A DNA stretch of 64,000 nt from Polynucleobacter rarus (GTDB lineage: Bacteria; Pseudomonadota; Gammaproteobacteria; Burkholderiales; Burkholderiaceae), in NCBI RefSeq assembly GCF_003072505.1, contig NZ_NTGB01000001.1, positions 2,095,955-2,159,954 on the forward strand, in the 5' to 3' direction. Each line of letters begins with the position of its first letter. The first letter of the stretch is position 1. The notes beneath the pieces were generated by a model. It saw nothing but the letters and a program-made list of their open reading frames with translations, was not told where the DNA came from and searched no databases. The position numbers and the translations under genes were made by a program. Positions 52,464 through 60,650 of this stretch are shown one piece after another.

Positions 52464-52991
52464 TTAATGCCCTACATGTAATGCATTTAGAAGTCTTGAA
52501 ACCATGTTGTAAGCAGCGATTGTAGTCACTACCTCCAATACTTCTTGATCGTTATAACTCGCGCGAATAGGCTCAAACACCTCATCAGGAACCTGAATTT
52601 GCAGTGTCATCTCTTCCGTTAAACGTAGAACTGCCATTTCTAGATCAGTGAAAATTGACGGGATTTGTGCAAAAGTCGGTGCCTTTAGAGCGTCGAGTTG
52701 TTCGTTAGAAACTCCGGCTTTTAAGGCATGTGGCACATGCGCATCAAATTCATAAGGCGCACGGTTAATAATAGCAACGCGCAAGATAATCATTTCACGG
52801 ATTGATGCTGGTAGTGAATTTTTATTACGAATCGCGGTTAATAAAGTCTCCCAACCATGAGCAATAGCTGGGCTATTGAGCAAAGTTTGGTAAAGGGGCG
52901 AGATTCTGCCTCTTTCTTTTAAGATATTCGCTTCGATTTCAGCTAGTTCAGGACGACTACCTGGTTCAACTGGTGAGATTCTTTTTTGCAT
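52464..52991 (-). CDS. Carboxymuconolactone-decarboxylase-like protein
   Basis: 175 aa, AhpD-like helical fold without signal peptide: ISPLYQTLLNSPAIAHGWET, SLPASIREMIILRVAIINRA, PYEFDAHVPHALKAGVSNEQ and YNMVSRLLNALHVG. The AhpD CxxC pair is missing, as in many CMD-like proteins that ride with catabolic operons. It could be a true decarboxylase/lactone-type enzyme of ring-cleavage products. Lies 57 bp after a Bug gene. Confidence 0.8.
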   Translation of the reverse strand: MQKRISPVEPGSRPELAEIEANILKERGRISPLYQTLLNSPAIAHGWETLLTAIRNKNSLPASIREMIILRVAIINRAPYEFDAHVPHALKAGVSNEQLDALKAPTFAQIPSIFTDLEMAVLRLTEEMTLQIQVPDEVFEPIRASYNDQEVLEVVTTIAAYNMVSRLLNALHVGH

Positions 52992-53048
52992 GTCTACAAC
53001 CCTTAAAATTCATCTTCTCATTAAAAGTAACCACTCACTCAAATATGT

Positions 53049-54029
53049 TTACTCTGGCTTAATATTTTTCGCTTTGATCAATTTAGTCCATTTAGTAATA
53101 TCTGATTTCATAATCGTATCTAGTTCTTCAGGGCTAGATCCAACGGGTTCTGCACCAGAGGCTAAGAGCTTTGATTTGGTTGCTTCATTGGCTAATGCTT
53201 TTTTCATCGCCGCATTGATTCGATCAATTTCTGCTTTGGGAGTACCAGCCTTGGCAAATAAAGCATACCAATTGTTGGAGTCCACACCCGGGATCCCCAA
53301 TTCTGCGAAGGTTTTGACATCTGGCAAAACGCTACTGCGCTTCGGTGCTGCAATACCGATTACTTTTAATTTACCCGACTTGATGTAAGAAATTAAACCA
53401 GGTATATCGCCAAAGAAACCGTCTACATGTCCACCCATTACATCGGTAATTGCGGGAGCAGCACCTTTGTAAGGGATGTGTAAGAAACGTCCCTTAGTAG
53501 AGTCCGCTAACTGCTCCATCGCTAAATGGGGCACACTACCTGTACCAGATGATGCCATTGTCACGTCGCGTTGCTTAGCTAGCGCTACGAATTCCACACC
53601 ATTATTGGCAGGATTGGCCGGATTGACGACAAGGGCTTCAACGTTATTCACGACCAAAGAAATAGCCGCTAAATCTTTTAAAGGGTTATAGGGAAGTTTT
53701 TCGTATAGGCCAGGATTAATTACAACGGCACCCGCACTGGTAAACCATAACACTTTGCCGTCTGCTGGGTTGGCACCCAAATACTCAGCAGCGATTGCCC
53801 CATTCGCACCCGGTTTGTTTTCAATAATAATTTGCACGCCTAGCTCTTTACCGAGTGGTTCTGCAACAGTCCTAGCCACAAAATCAACGGGACCGCCCGG
53901 TGGGAAGGCAACGAGCATCTTGATGGAGTTCGTTTGTGCAAAAGAACTTGAAGAGAAAACTGCTACAGCACACAAACCAAATTGAACTAGTTTTTTATTG
54001 AGTATTTTTTTATCAAGTATTCGTTTCAT
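53049..54029 (-). CDS. Bug/TctC-family periplasmic binding protein
   Basis: 326 aa. Signal peptide to about SSSFAQT, then SIKMLVAFPPGGPVDFV (VAFPPGG variant), NPADGKVLWFTSAG, where the usual DGYT is DGKV, and PYKGAAPAITDVMGGHVD. It follows the SDR gene by 9 bp within the eight-gene operon. One of two receptors of that operon; the other is at 58273. Confidence 0.92.
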   Translation of the reverse strand: MKRILDKKILNKKLVQFGLCAVAVFSSSSFAQTNSIKMLVAFPPGGPVDFVARTVAEPLGKELGVQIIIENKPGANGAIAAEYLGANPADGKVLWFTSAGAVVINPGLYEKLPYNPLKDLAAISLVVNNVEALVVNPANPANNGVEFVALAKQRDVTMASSGTGSVPHLAMEQLADSTKGRFLHIPYKGAAPAITDVMGGHVDGFFGDIPGLISYIKSGKLKVIGIAAPKRSSVLPDVKTFAELGIPGVDSNNWYALFAKAGTPKAEIDRINAAMKKALANEATKSKLLASGAEPVGSSPEELDTIMKSDITKWTKLIKAKNIKPE

Positions 54030-54038
54030 TATTTTTCC

Positions 54039-54842
54039 TTAGTCGCAACGTGCAGACATACCACCATCAATCACAATTTCTGTGCCCGTAATAAATCTAG
54101 ATTCATCTGAAGCTAGAAATACTGCTGCATTAGCAGTATCCCGTCCATCGCCCATAAATGGCAAAGGGATTCTAGACTGACGCTGTGCGAGAAGTGCTTG
54201 TACATCGCCGCCCGCTCTCTGACCTGCTAAACGTGTCTCTACCATTGGGGTGTGCAATTGACCTGGCACAATGGTGTTGACCCGAATATTTTGTTTGGCG
54301 TATTGCACTGCGACGACTTTCGAGAGTTGAATCACGCCAGCCTTCGTGGCAGCATAGGCAACCTGTGCTGCCCCGGTCCAACGCATACCAGAGGTAGATG
54401 CCATATTAATAATCGATCCTGAGTTGGCAGCAACCATGTGTGGCAAGACATATTTACAAGTTAAAAAGACACTCTTTAAGTTGTAATCTACTTGCGTATC
54501 CCAAACTTCCTCAGGCATTTCGACTGGACCACCTTTTGCTGAACCACCTACGTTATTCATTAAAATATCAATCTTGCCATAAGTAGCGATACATTCCTTT
54601 ACCATTTGCTCAATCGAAGCTGATTTTAAAATATCCACAATACCTGTCTTAATTCTTGGGGCTAAATCACCAGCTAGTTTTAAGGTCTCATCTAATCTAG
54701 ATTGATCAATATCTGTTGCAAAAACGAGTGCGCCCTCTTCTGCAAATCGGATTGCGCTCGCACGACCATTGCCCCAGCCTGGACCCACTGAACCTGCGCC
54801 AGTAATTAATGCTACTTTGCCTGCTAATCTTCCTGTACTCAT
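54039..54842 (-). CDS. Short-chain dehydrogenase/reductase
   Basis: 267 aa classical SDR. The nucleotide motif is GKVALITGAGSVGPGWGNGR, slightly expanded compared with TGxxxGxG; ILMNNVGG is the NNAG-type block; the catalytic residues are Ser in SIINMASTSG and Tyr-Lys in YAATKAG. It would oxidise or reduce a hydroxy/keto group with NAD(P). In the operon with a hydroxyacid dehydrogenase and a LigI-like amidohydrolase. Substrate unknown. Confidence 0.9.
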   Translation of the reverse strand: MSTGRLAGKVALITGAGSVGPGWGNGRASAIRFAEEGALVFATDIDQSRLDETLKLAGDLAPRIKTGIVDILKSASIEQMVKECIATYGKIDILMNNVGGSAKGGPVEMPEEVWDTQVDYNLKSVFLTCKYVLPHMVAANSGSIINMASTSGMRWTGAAQVAYAATKAGVIQLSKVVAVQYAKQNIRVNTIVPGQLHTPMVETRLAGQRAGGDVQALLAQRQSRIPLPFMGDGRDTANAAVFLASDESRFITGTEIVIDGGMSARCD

Positions 54843-54894
54843 TATTTTTTCTTTTAAAGTTAATTTAAATGGAATCTGCTTTAGTTACAAATTT

Positions 54895-55767
54895 TTAATT
54901 AGAAGCGCCGAAGCCATAAAACTGCTCGGGATTTTTAACCATTATATGCTCGATTTTTTCTGCATTATCGGCAATTCGAGCAATGGAATTTACGAGTACT
55001 GCGTCGTCTGGAATATGGTGATGATTAGGGTGTGGCCAGTCCGTTCCCCAAACACAACGATCAGTAAACTCATCCACTAAAGTTTTGGCAAAAGGGATAC
55101 CGTCTTCGTATGGTGGAACCTTTGAAATACGATCTAAGCCACTTACTTTCATGTGAAATTTCGGATCTTTCATTAGTTGCAGTAACCCTTGGAAATCGGG
55201 ATGATTAACTCCCAAACTCGCATCTACCCGGCCCATATGATCAATCATGACGGGCACAGCCGATTTTTTTAACTCACTACTCAATGAATGCACGAGGCTT
55301 GGCTCAAAATGAATTTGTAGGTGCATCCCTAAAGGTTCAAGACGGTGCGTTAATGCCAAAATATCTTCCATCGAATCTTTGGTTTTTAAGTGCGCCATAA
55401 AATTAAAACGAACACCTCGAAAACCCTGCTTGTATAGTTTCTTTAGCTCTTCCGTACTAATTACTGCGGGTGCTAAGGCCACACCTAAATAGTCATTTGG
55501 TCTTGCTGCTATAGCATCAGCCGTTGCGGAATTATCATAGCCATGAAATGCAGTTTGTACGATCACGCCGCGGTCAATACCTAAACGATGATGTAAGTCA
55601 AAGAGTTGATCTTTGGTAGCATCGACCGGTGTGAAATTACGCGTTTCAACGTATGGAAAAACATTGGCTGGTCCAAAGATATGAAAGTGGGAATCACAGG
55701 CTCCAGCAGGTAACTTCAAGCTAACTGGTGAGATGTCGTCTAAGTAAGTTTTAATTAATTCTGTCAT
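54895..55767 (-). CDS. LigI-like amidohydrolase (2-pyrone-4,6-dicarboxylate lactonase type)
   Basis: 290 aa, amidohydrolase family close to LigI/PDC lactonases and related dicarboxylate hydrolases: LPAGACDSHFHIFGP at the start, RGVRFNFMAHLKTK, GMHLQIHFEPSLVH, PVMIDHMGRVD and CVWGTDWPHPNHHH at the end with the catalytic Asp. LigI opens 2-pyrone-4,6-dicarboxylate to 4-oxalomesaconate in lignin-derived aromatic catabolism. A GalD-like tautomerase is encoded at 21601, far away in the same window. Family good, exact lactone inferred. Confidence 0.8.
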   Translation of the reverse strand: MTELIKTYLDDISPVSLKLPAGACDSHFHIFGPANVFPYVETRNFTPVDATKDQLFDLHHRLGIDRGVIVQTAFHGYDNSATADAIAARPNDYLGVALAPAVISTEELKKLYKQGFRGVRFNFMAHLKTKDSMEDILALTHRLEPLGMHLQIHFEPSLVHSLSSELKKSAVPVMIDHMGRVDASLGVNHPDFQGLLQLMKDPKFHMKVSGLDRISKVPPYEDGIPFAKTLVDEFTDRCVWGTDWPHPNHHHIPDDAVLVNSIARIADNAEKIEHIMVKNPEQFYGFGASN

Positions 55768-55792
55768 GATGATAATTAGTCCATTGAGTTAA

Positions 55793-56866
55793 TTAAGATA
55801 GATAAGTTTGGATGCGCAGTAACATCTCCTGTGCATCGTTTAAACCATTCATTCTTGAAGCACCCCCTAAGTGCGGTGTTACTAATACTTGAGGAAATTG
55901 TAATAAAGGGTCATCTTCTGCTGCCGGCTCTTGGCGCATCACATCGAGTCCGACTCCTGCTATACGACCAGTTTGTAAAACTTCAATTAAATCTTTTTCA
56001 TTCACGATTTGAGCGCGAGAAGTATTAATTAAAAATGAACCATGGGGCATCAACTCTAAAAGCTTTTTATTGACAAGCCCAGTCGTTTCTTCGTTAAAAG
56101 GAATGTGTACACTCACAAAGTCATTTTCTGCAAATAGCGCTTCTACATCTAAATACTGAAGTCGTAAGCTTTCTTCTATTGAGGTCGGCAAACGCGATCT
56201 TTTATGATAAGAAACTTGCATACCAAAAGCATTCGCTAAGGGAGCTACTTCATAGCCAATTTCACCCAAACCAAGAAGACCTAATCGCATACCTGAAATC
56301 GTTTTCAACTGAGGAATACGACCAAAATTAGCACCCGCAGTATGTCTCTTGTCATAAGGTCGAAGGGGATAACCTGCTTGCGCTAAGCGATCGGTCGTGA
56401 CTAGCCCGCTAATCAGAGGCATTCTTTTTGCCATCGATAATAGTAAGGTCATCGTATGTTCAGCCATCGCAATATTCGTTCTTCTGCGCAGCGTCAAAAC
56501 CTCAATGCCGCGCTCAGCACAGGCTTTAGCATCAACATTAAAATGTAATTGACCAAAATTTTGAACTATTTTTAGGCGCTTAGCCAAGTCTAATTCAGCC
56601 ACTCCAACGTTTGAACTCTCCACAATCAGGACATCCGTATCCGGCAAATGACTACGCATTTCTTCTTCAGTTTGGAACAAGACAATTTGCGCAGGATATA
56701 GTTTCGGTAAAAGAGTCCTCATTTGCTCTAACCAACCCTGAAAGTCAGATTGATCAGTAGAATTAAAATCAGCAAAGGCTGCGATTCGCTCAGTAGAGCA
56801 ACTAGGATCTAAGAGAACCTGCATTAAGCGCAGAATTCGGTCCTCTTCAACTAATATTTTAAGCAT
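55793..56866 (-). CDS. D-2-hydroxyacid dehydrogenase
   Basis: 357 aa from the ATG at 56866, 3 bases after the MmgE/PrpD stop with TAAAGG 7 bases upstream; Met15 is an alternative. The NAD-binding motif is GLLGLGEIGYEVAPLANAFG; the catalytic set is Arg in INTSRAQIVNE, Glu in VGLDVMRQEPAAEDD and His in VTPHLGGASR. The enzyme interconverts a 2-hydroxy acid and a 2-oxo acid. Operon context suggests a role on a ring-cleavage or dicarboxylate intermediate. Confidence 0.9.
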   Translation of the reverse strand: MLKILVEEDRILRLMQVLLDPSCSTERIAAFADFNSTDQSDFQGWLEQMRTLLPKLYPAQIVLFQTEEEMRSHLPDTDVLIVESSNVGVAELDLAKRLKIVQNFGQLHFNVDAKACAERGIEVLTLRRRTNIAMAEHTMTLLLSMAKRMPLISGLVTTDRLAQAGYPLRPYDKRHTAGANFGRIPQLKTISGMRLGLLGLGEIGYEVAPLANAFGMQVSYHKRSRLPTSIEESLRLQYLDVEALFAENDFVSVHIPFNEETTGLVNKKLLELMPHGSFLINTSRAQIVNEKDLIEVLQTGRIAGVGLDVMRQEPAAEDDPLLQFPQVLVTPHLGGASRMNGLNDAQEMLLRIQTYLS

Positions 56867-56869
56867 GAC

Positions 56870-58261
56870 TTAACCTTTATTTTTAATCTCTAACAACTTC
56901 ATCCAATCGCGAAGTTTCATAGACGGTTGATCAATGCCCTCTAGGATTGTCTGAATTTGACTAGATTCACAATATAAGCTTAAACAATCTTGGAATTTAT
57001 TTTGCAGCTCGAGGCTACTCGCAGGATTTTTTGGTGAACCTTTGTGAATAGGTACCGTTTCACTAATGACTCGGCCATCATGCAAGTGCATCGTAATAGT
57101 TACCGGTTGATCAAAAGGCGCTTTACGAACTGCCGGAACATCCTCTGATAAATGCGCTGGCACCACTACTTCGATACGCTCAATCAATTCTTTCACGTCA
57201 GCTCTTGTTACTGCTTCATCCGTGAAAGAATTTAAGACGGGTCGCTCGTCAACCAGGCTCGTCGCAATACAGTACTCTAAGGAAGCTTTTGCTTGTAAGC
57301 CGTTCACCGGACGCGTATGAATAAGCGTTCTTGGATACAGAAAACTCACTTCTGCCACGATTTTTTTCACATCGCTCAGTTTGACGCCAAACTTTTCTTT
57401 TAAGAGTAAGACGCCGTCAACCGCAAATAGTGGAGGGCGACCACAAGGATATAACTTAAAAGTTGGACCAGGTTTGACAATAAAAAAAGGAGCTCCCCAC
57501 TCTGGCAAGTTCTCTTTTAATAAATCATTATTCCAATCTTTAGCAAAGACATCGCCAAAACTCATTTTTCCATCAAATATCTCAGGGTCCCCGGTAAATC
57601 CTAATTTGGCTAATTGAGCGGCTTTAAGACCATTGCTTGCGGCAATACCACTATGCATCGACATCGTCATGGTGCCAAAGTTACGCCTTACACCACTTGC
57701 TTGAGAAGCATTAATACCAAAGGCATAGGCCATTTGTTCAGGCGTTAATTTCAATAAATATCCAGCGGCAGCAACTGCGGCCAAACTACCCTGAGTGCAG
57801 GTTGCGTGCCAGCCATTTTCATAATGGGTTGGATTTAAGATGGTACCAAATCGACATTCGACTTCGTAGCCAATCACAAATGCTTTTAATGCTTCCTCAA
57901 TACTCGCATCTGCTATTTCAGCAGCTGCTAAAACAGCTGGCAGTAAAGGTCCTGACGGATGGCCACGCATTTCTGCTTGATTGTCGTCAAAGAGTTGCAA
58001 ACTAATCATCGTGCCATTAATGAGTGCAATATCAGCAGCTCTACCAGACTTACCGTAACCAATTAAAGTGCAATCAGCCTTGCCAGCATCACCATCAAGG
58101 TAAAGAGATTTAAGGATTTCAATTGGTTTTTCTTGATAGGCTGTATAGGCACAGGCAATACTATCAATCATGCAGTTTTTTGCAGCTTCGAGTTCGCGGC
58201 TAGTGATTTTGGAAGGAAGGCCTTCTAGGCATTGTCTTACGAGTTCTTGGGTAATTGTCAT
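56870..58261 (-). CDS. MmgE/PrpD family protein
   Basis: 463 aa, the second PrpD-family gene in the window. Landmarks: AAKNCMIDSIACAYTAYQE, DDNQAEMRGHPSGPLLPAVL, WHATCTQGSLAAVAAAGYLL, FGINASQASGVRRNF and FKLYPCGRPPLFAVDGVLLL. It differs clearly from the copy at 4486, with DDNQAEMRGHPSG replacing the DDVHNASVFHP region, so it belongs to another subfamily. Likely dehydratase, hydratase or decarboxylase of a polycarboxylic acid. Lies 11 bp after a Bug gene. Confidence 0.87.
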   Translation of the reverse strand: MTITQELVRQCLEGLPSKITSRELEAAKNCMIDSIACAYTAYQEKPIEILKSLYLDGDAGKADCTLIGYGKSGRAADIALINGTMISLQLFDDNQAEMRGHPSGPLLPAVLAAAEIADASIEEALKAFVIGYEVECRFGTILNPTHYENGWHATCTQGSLAAVAAAGYLLKLTPEQMAYAFGINASQASGVRRNFGTMTMSMHSGIAASNGLKAAQLAKLGFTGDPEIFDGKMSFGDVFAKDWNNDLLKENLPEWGAPFFIVKPGPTFKLYPCGRPPLFAVDGVLLLKEKFGVKLSDVKKIVAEVSFLYPRTLIHTRPVNGLQAKASLEYCIATSLVDERPVLNSFTDEAVTRADVKELIERIEVVVPAHLSEDVPAVRKAPFDQPVTITMHLHDGRVISETVPIHKGSPKNPASSLELQNKFQDCLSLYCESSQIQTILEGIDQPSMKLRDWMKLLEIKNKG

Positions 58262-58272
58262 TGTGGATATAT

Positions 58273-59262
58273 TTAGTTTGCTTGAAGATTGCTAGATTTA
58301 ACAACTTTGGACCAACGATCGACTTCACGTTTTACGAACTGAGCAAATTGTTCAGGGGTTTGATTTGGTACTGGTTCAAAACCGGATTTAAATAAATTCT
58401 TTTTTACATCTGATGATTGCAAAATGGCTTGTACATCTTGACTGATTTGTTGAACAAGCTCTTTAGACGTTCCAGCTGGGGCAAAAAGACCATACCAATT
58501 ACCGAGTTCAAATCCTGGAAGTGTTTTAGCAATCGGCGGCACGTTCGGCAATATGGCAATATTGTCAGAACTCGTAACAGCTAGAGCAATGAGTTTTCCT
58601 GACTGGAGATAAGGCAGAGCCCCTGTTGTGCCTGACATAAATGCCTGAACCTGATTACTCATTAAATCTGTTAAAGCTGGGGAAGCTCCCTTGTAGGGTA
58701 CATGTAACATTTTTAAACCAGCTGTTTGATTTAATAATTCCATCGATAAATGACTGGCAGTACCAACCCCTGCAGAACCAAAATTCATCTTGCCAGGATT
58801 CGCTTTAACCAACCGAATAAACTCTTGTAGATTATTAACGCCAAGACTCGGCGATACAACTAATACATTCGAAGAATTAGCGACGAGGGCGATCGGTGTT
58901 AAATCTTTTAGAGGATCAAATTTAAGATTATTTAAACTTGGGTTTACCGCCACCACGCCCATCGAAGTTAAAAGTAGGGTGTACCCATCTGCAGGAGCTT
59001 TAGCAACTATTTCAGCGCCAATACTGCCATTTGCTCCTGAACGATTGTCATTAATGACTGACTCGCCCCATTTAGAAGATAAATAATGAGAAAGTTCTCT
59101 TGCTACCAAATCTGCTGGACCGGCAGGTGCGTGTGGAATCACAAATCGAACTGTCCGGTTTGGATAGTTATCCTTTGCTTGGACCATACCAATTGTTATC
59201 GTAAAGGCGCTTAAATAAGCGCCAATAACTACCAATACCCGCTTGAAATGGGTAGAACTCAA
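58273..59262 (-). CDS. Bug/TctC-family periplasmic binding protein
   Basis: 329 aa. Signal peptide to about MVQAKDN, then YPNRTVRFVIPHAPAGPADL (HAPAGPAD variant), APADGYTLLLTSMG and [18 protein letters not shown]. First gene of the eight-gene operon and 28 bp downstream of the MFS exporter gene. The close MmgE/PrpD neighbour hints at a tri- or dicarboxylate ligand. Inference only. Confidence 0.92.
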   Translation of the reverse strand: MSSTHFKRVLVVIGAYLSAFTITIGMVQAKDNYPNRTVRFVIPHAPAGPADLVARELSHYLSSKWGESVINDNRSGANGSIGAEIVAKAPADGYTLLLTSMGVVAVNPSLNNLKFDPLKDLTPIALVANSSNVLVVSPSLGVNNLQEFIRLVKANPGKMNFGSAGVGTASHLSMELLNQTAGLKMLHVPYKGASPALTDLMSNQVQAFMSGTTGALPYLQSGKLIALAVTSSDNIAILPNVPPIAKTLPGFELGNWYGLFAPAGTSKELVQQISQDVQAILQSSDVKKNLFKSGFEPVPNQTPEQFAQFVKREVDRWSKVVKSSNLQAN

Positions 59263-59290
59263 ATTGCATCTCCTCTATTTTATTTGTTAA

Positions 59291-60547
59291 TTATTTTACT
59301 ATTTCAGGCTTTGGATCATGGGCATGTTGTTCTATTAAATCTTTTAAATCCATTTTTCGCAGGGTTGGAGCAAAAAAATAAGTTACGGCAGCGACTACAA
59401 CTGTGACAGCACCGCCAAAGGCAATCGAAGGAATCAGACCCATTAAACTTGCAGCAACACCGGACTCAAGTGCGCCTAACTCATTCGAAGAACCTACAAA
59501 AATCCCATTAATCGCACTCACTCTGCCCCGCATTTGATCAGGGGTTGTTAACTGAAATACCGCGGAGCGAACCACTACTGAAATAGAATCAAAAAATCCA
59601 GTCAAGAATAAGAAAACTACGCTGAGAAAGAGCGTTTCACTCAGACTAAAGGCTATGATAGAAAAGCCAAAACCTGCTACTGCGGCAATCATGTATTTGC
59701 CTGAATATTTTAAGATCGGATGCCGAGCCAGATAAAAACCCGTTAACATCGAGCCAATTGCGGGCGCGGCACGTAAAATTCCTAAAGCCTCTGGTCCAGC
59801 ATGAAGTACCTCTTTGACAAAGGCTGGCAGCATCGACACAGCGCCACCAAAGAGGACAGCCATCATATCCAGCGACATCGTGGTGAGTAGTAAATGATGA
59901 TTTTTTACATAACTTAAACCAATCTTTAAGCTTTTAAAAAATTGATTTTTATGTTCCATACTGACATGTTTCTTCTCATCAATCAGCACAATGGCATACA
60001 TGCCAAAAACGGCTACAACACCAGAAATAAAATACGTCCACTCTAGCCCAATCAACCCAATTAATATACCGGCGATAGCTGGACCGCTTACCACGCAGGC
60101 TTGAAAAGCAGATGATGCGTATGCAGAGTATTTAGGCGTTTCTTCGCGTGGAATTAACTCACCAAATAGAGACTGATAAGATGGTCTTAATAAAGCTCTC
60201 CCAATACCTAAAAAAGCTACCCCAAGATAAATGAGGGCGCTCGCTGGTTGTAAATAATCCATCGCAACAAACATCAGAAACACGCCAACTATCACATGCA
60301 AAAGGCAGGCTAAAAAAGCAATGAGTTTGCGAGAGTAGTAGTCAACCGCATGCCCCGCATAGAGTGCAAACAAAAAATAAGGGACAAGTTCAGCAAGCCC
60401 AACTAAGCCAAGTGAAACCACATCATTGGTAATTTCAAAGATATGCCAACCCACTGCCACCATCATCATTTGATAACTAATGGTTGAGGCAATACGATAG
60501 ATTAATAAGTCTCTAAATGTTTTATTGGTTGATTTTTTTGATTGCAT
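59291..60547 (-). CDS. MFS transporter (EntS/MFS_3-like exporter)
   Basis: 418 aa with about 12 hydrophobic segments. The start FRDLLIYRIASTISYQMMMV and the loops YAGHAVDYYSRKLIAFLACL (MFS motif A-like) and RGRVSAINGIFVGSSNELG are typical of the MFS_3 family that includes enterobactin exporter EntS. It may export a small molecule or act as a general drug exporter. A strong hairpin (60561) lies upstream, and the catabolic operon starts 28 bp downstream, so co-transcription is possible. Confidence 0.87.
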   Translation of the reverse strand: MQSKKSTNKTFRDLLIYRIASTISYQMMMVAVGWHIFEITNDVVSLGLVGLAELVPYFLFALYAGHAVDYYSRKLIAFLACLLHVIVGVFLMFVAMDYLQPASALIYLGVAFLGIGRALLRPSYQSLFGELIPREETPKYSAYASSAFQACVVSGPAIAGILIGLIGLEWTYFISGVVAVFGMYAIVLIDEKKHVSMEHKNQFFKSLKIGLSYVKNHHLLLTTMSLDMMAVLFGGAVSMLPAFVKEVLHAGPEALGILRAAPAIGSMLTGFYLARHPILKYSGKYMIAAVAGFGFSIIAFSLSETLFLSVVFLFLTGFFDSISVVVRSAVFQLTTPDQMRGRVSAINGIFVGSSNELGALESGVAASLMGLIPSIAFGGAVTVVVAAVTYFFAPTLRKMDLKDLIEQHAHDPKPEIVK

Positions 60548-60560
60548 AGAAGCATTTTAA

Positions 60561-60591
60561 GCGAAGCTCAATCTGTGATTGAACTTCGCTA
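60561..60591. terminator. Strong hairpin between the RND and MFS genes
   Basis: AGCGAAG and CTTCGCT plus TCAATC and GATTGA pair with one mismatch around a 3-base loop. It follows the RND gene and precedes the MFS gene on the minus strand. The T-run is weak, so termination may be partial. Confidence 0.55.
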
Positions 60592-60650
60592 TTTTACAGT
60601 TGACATCTTTCAATTGTTTGAAAGAGTAGAGCCACTTATATTATTAATCA

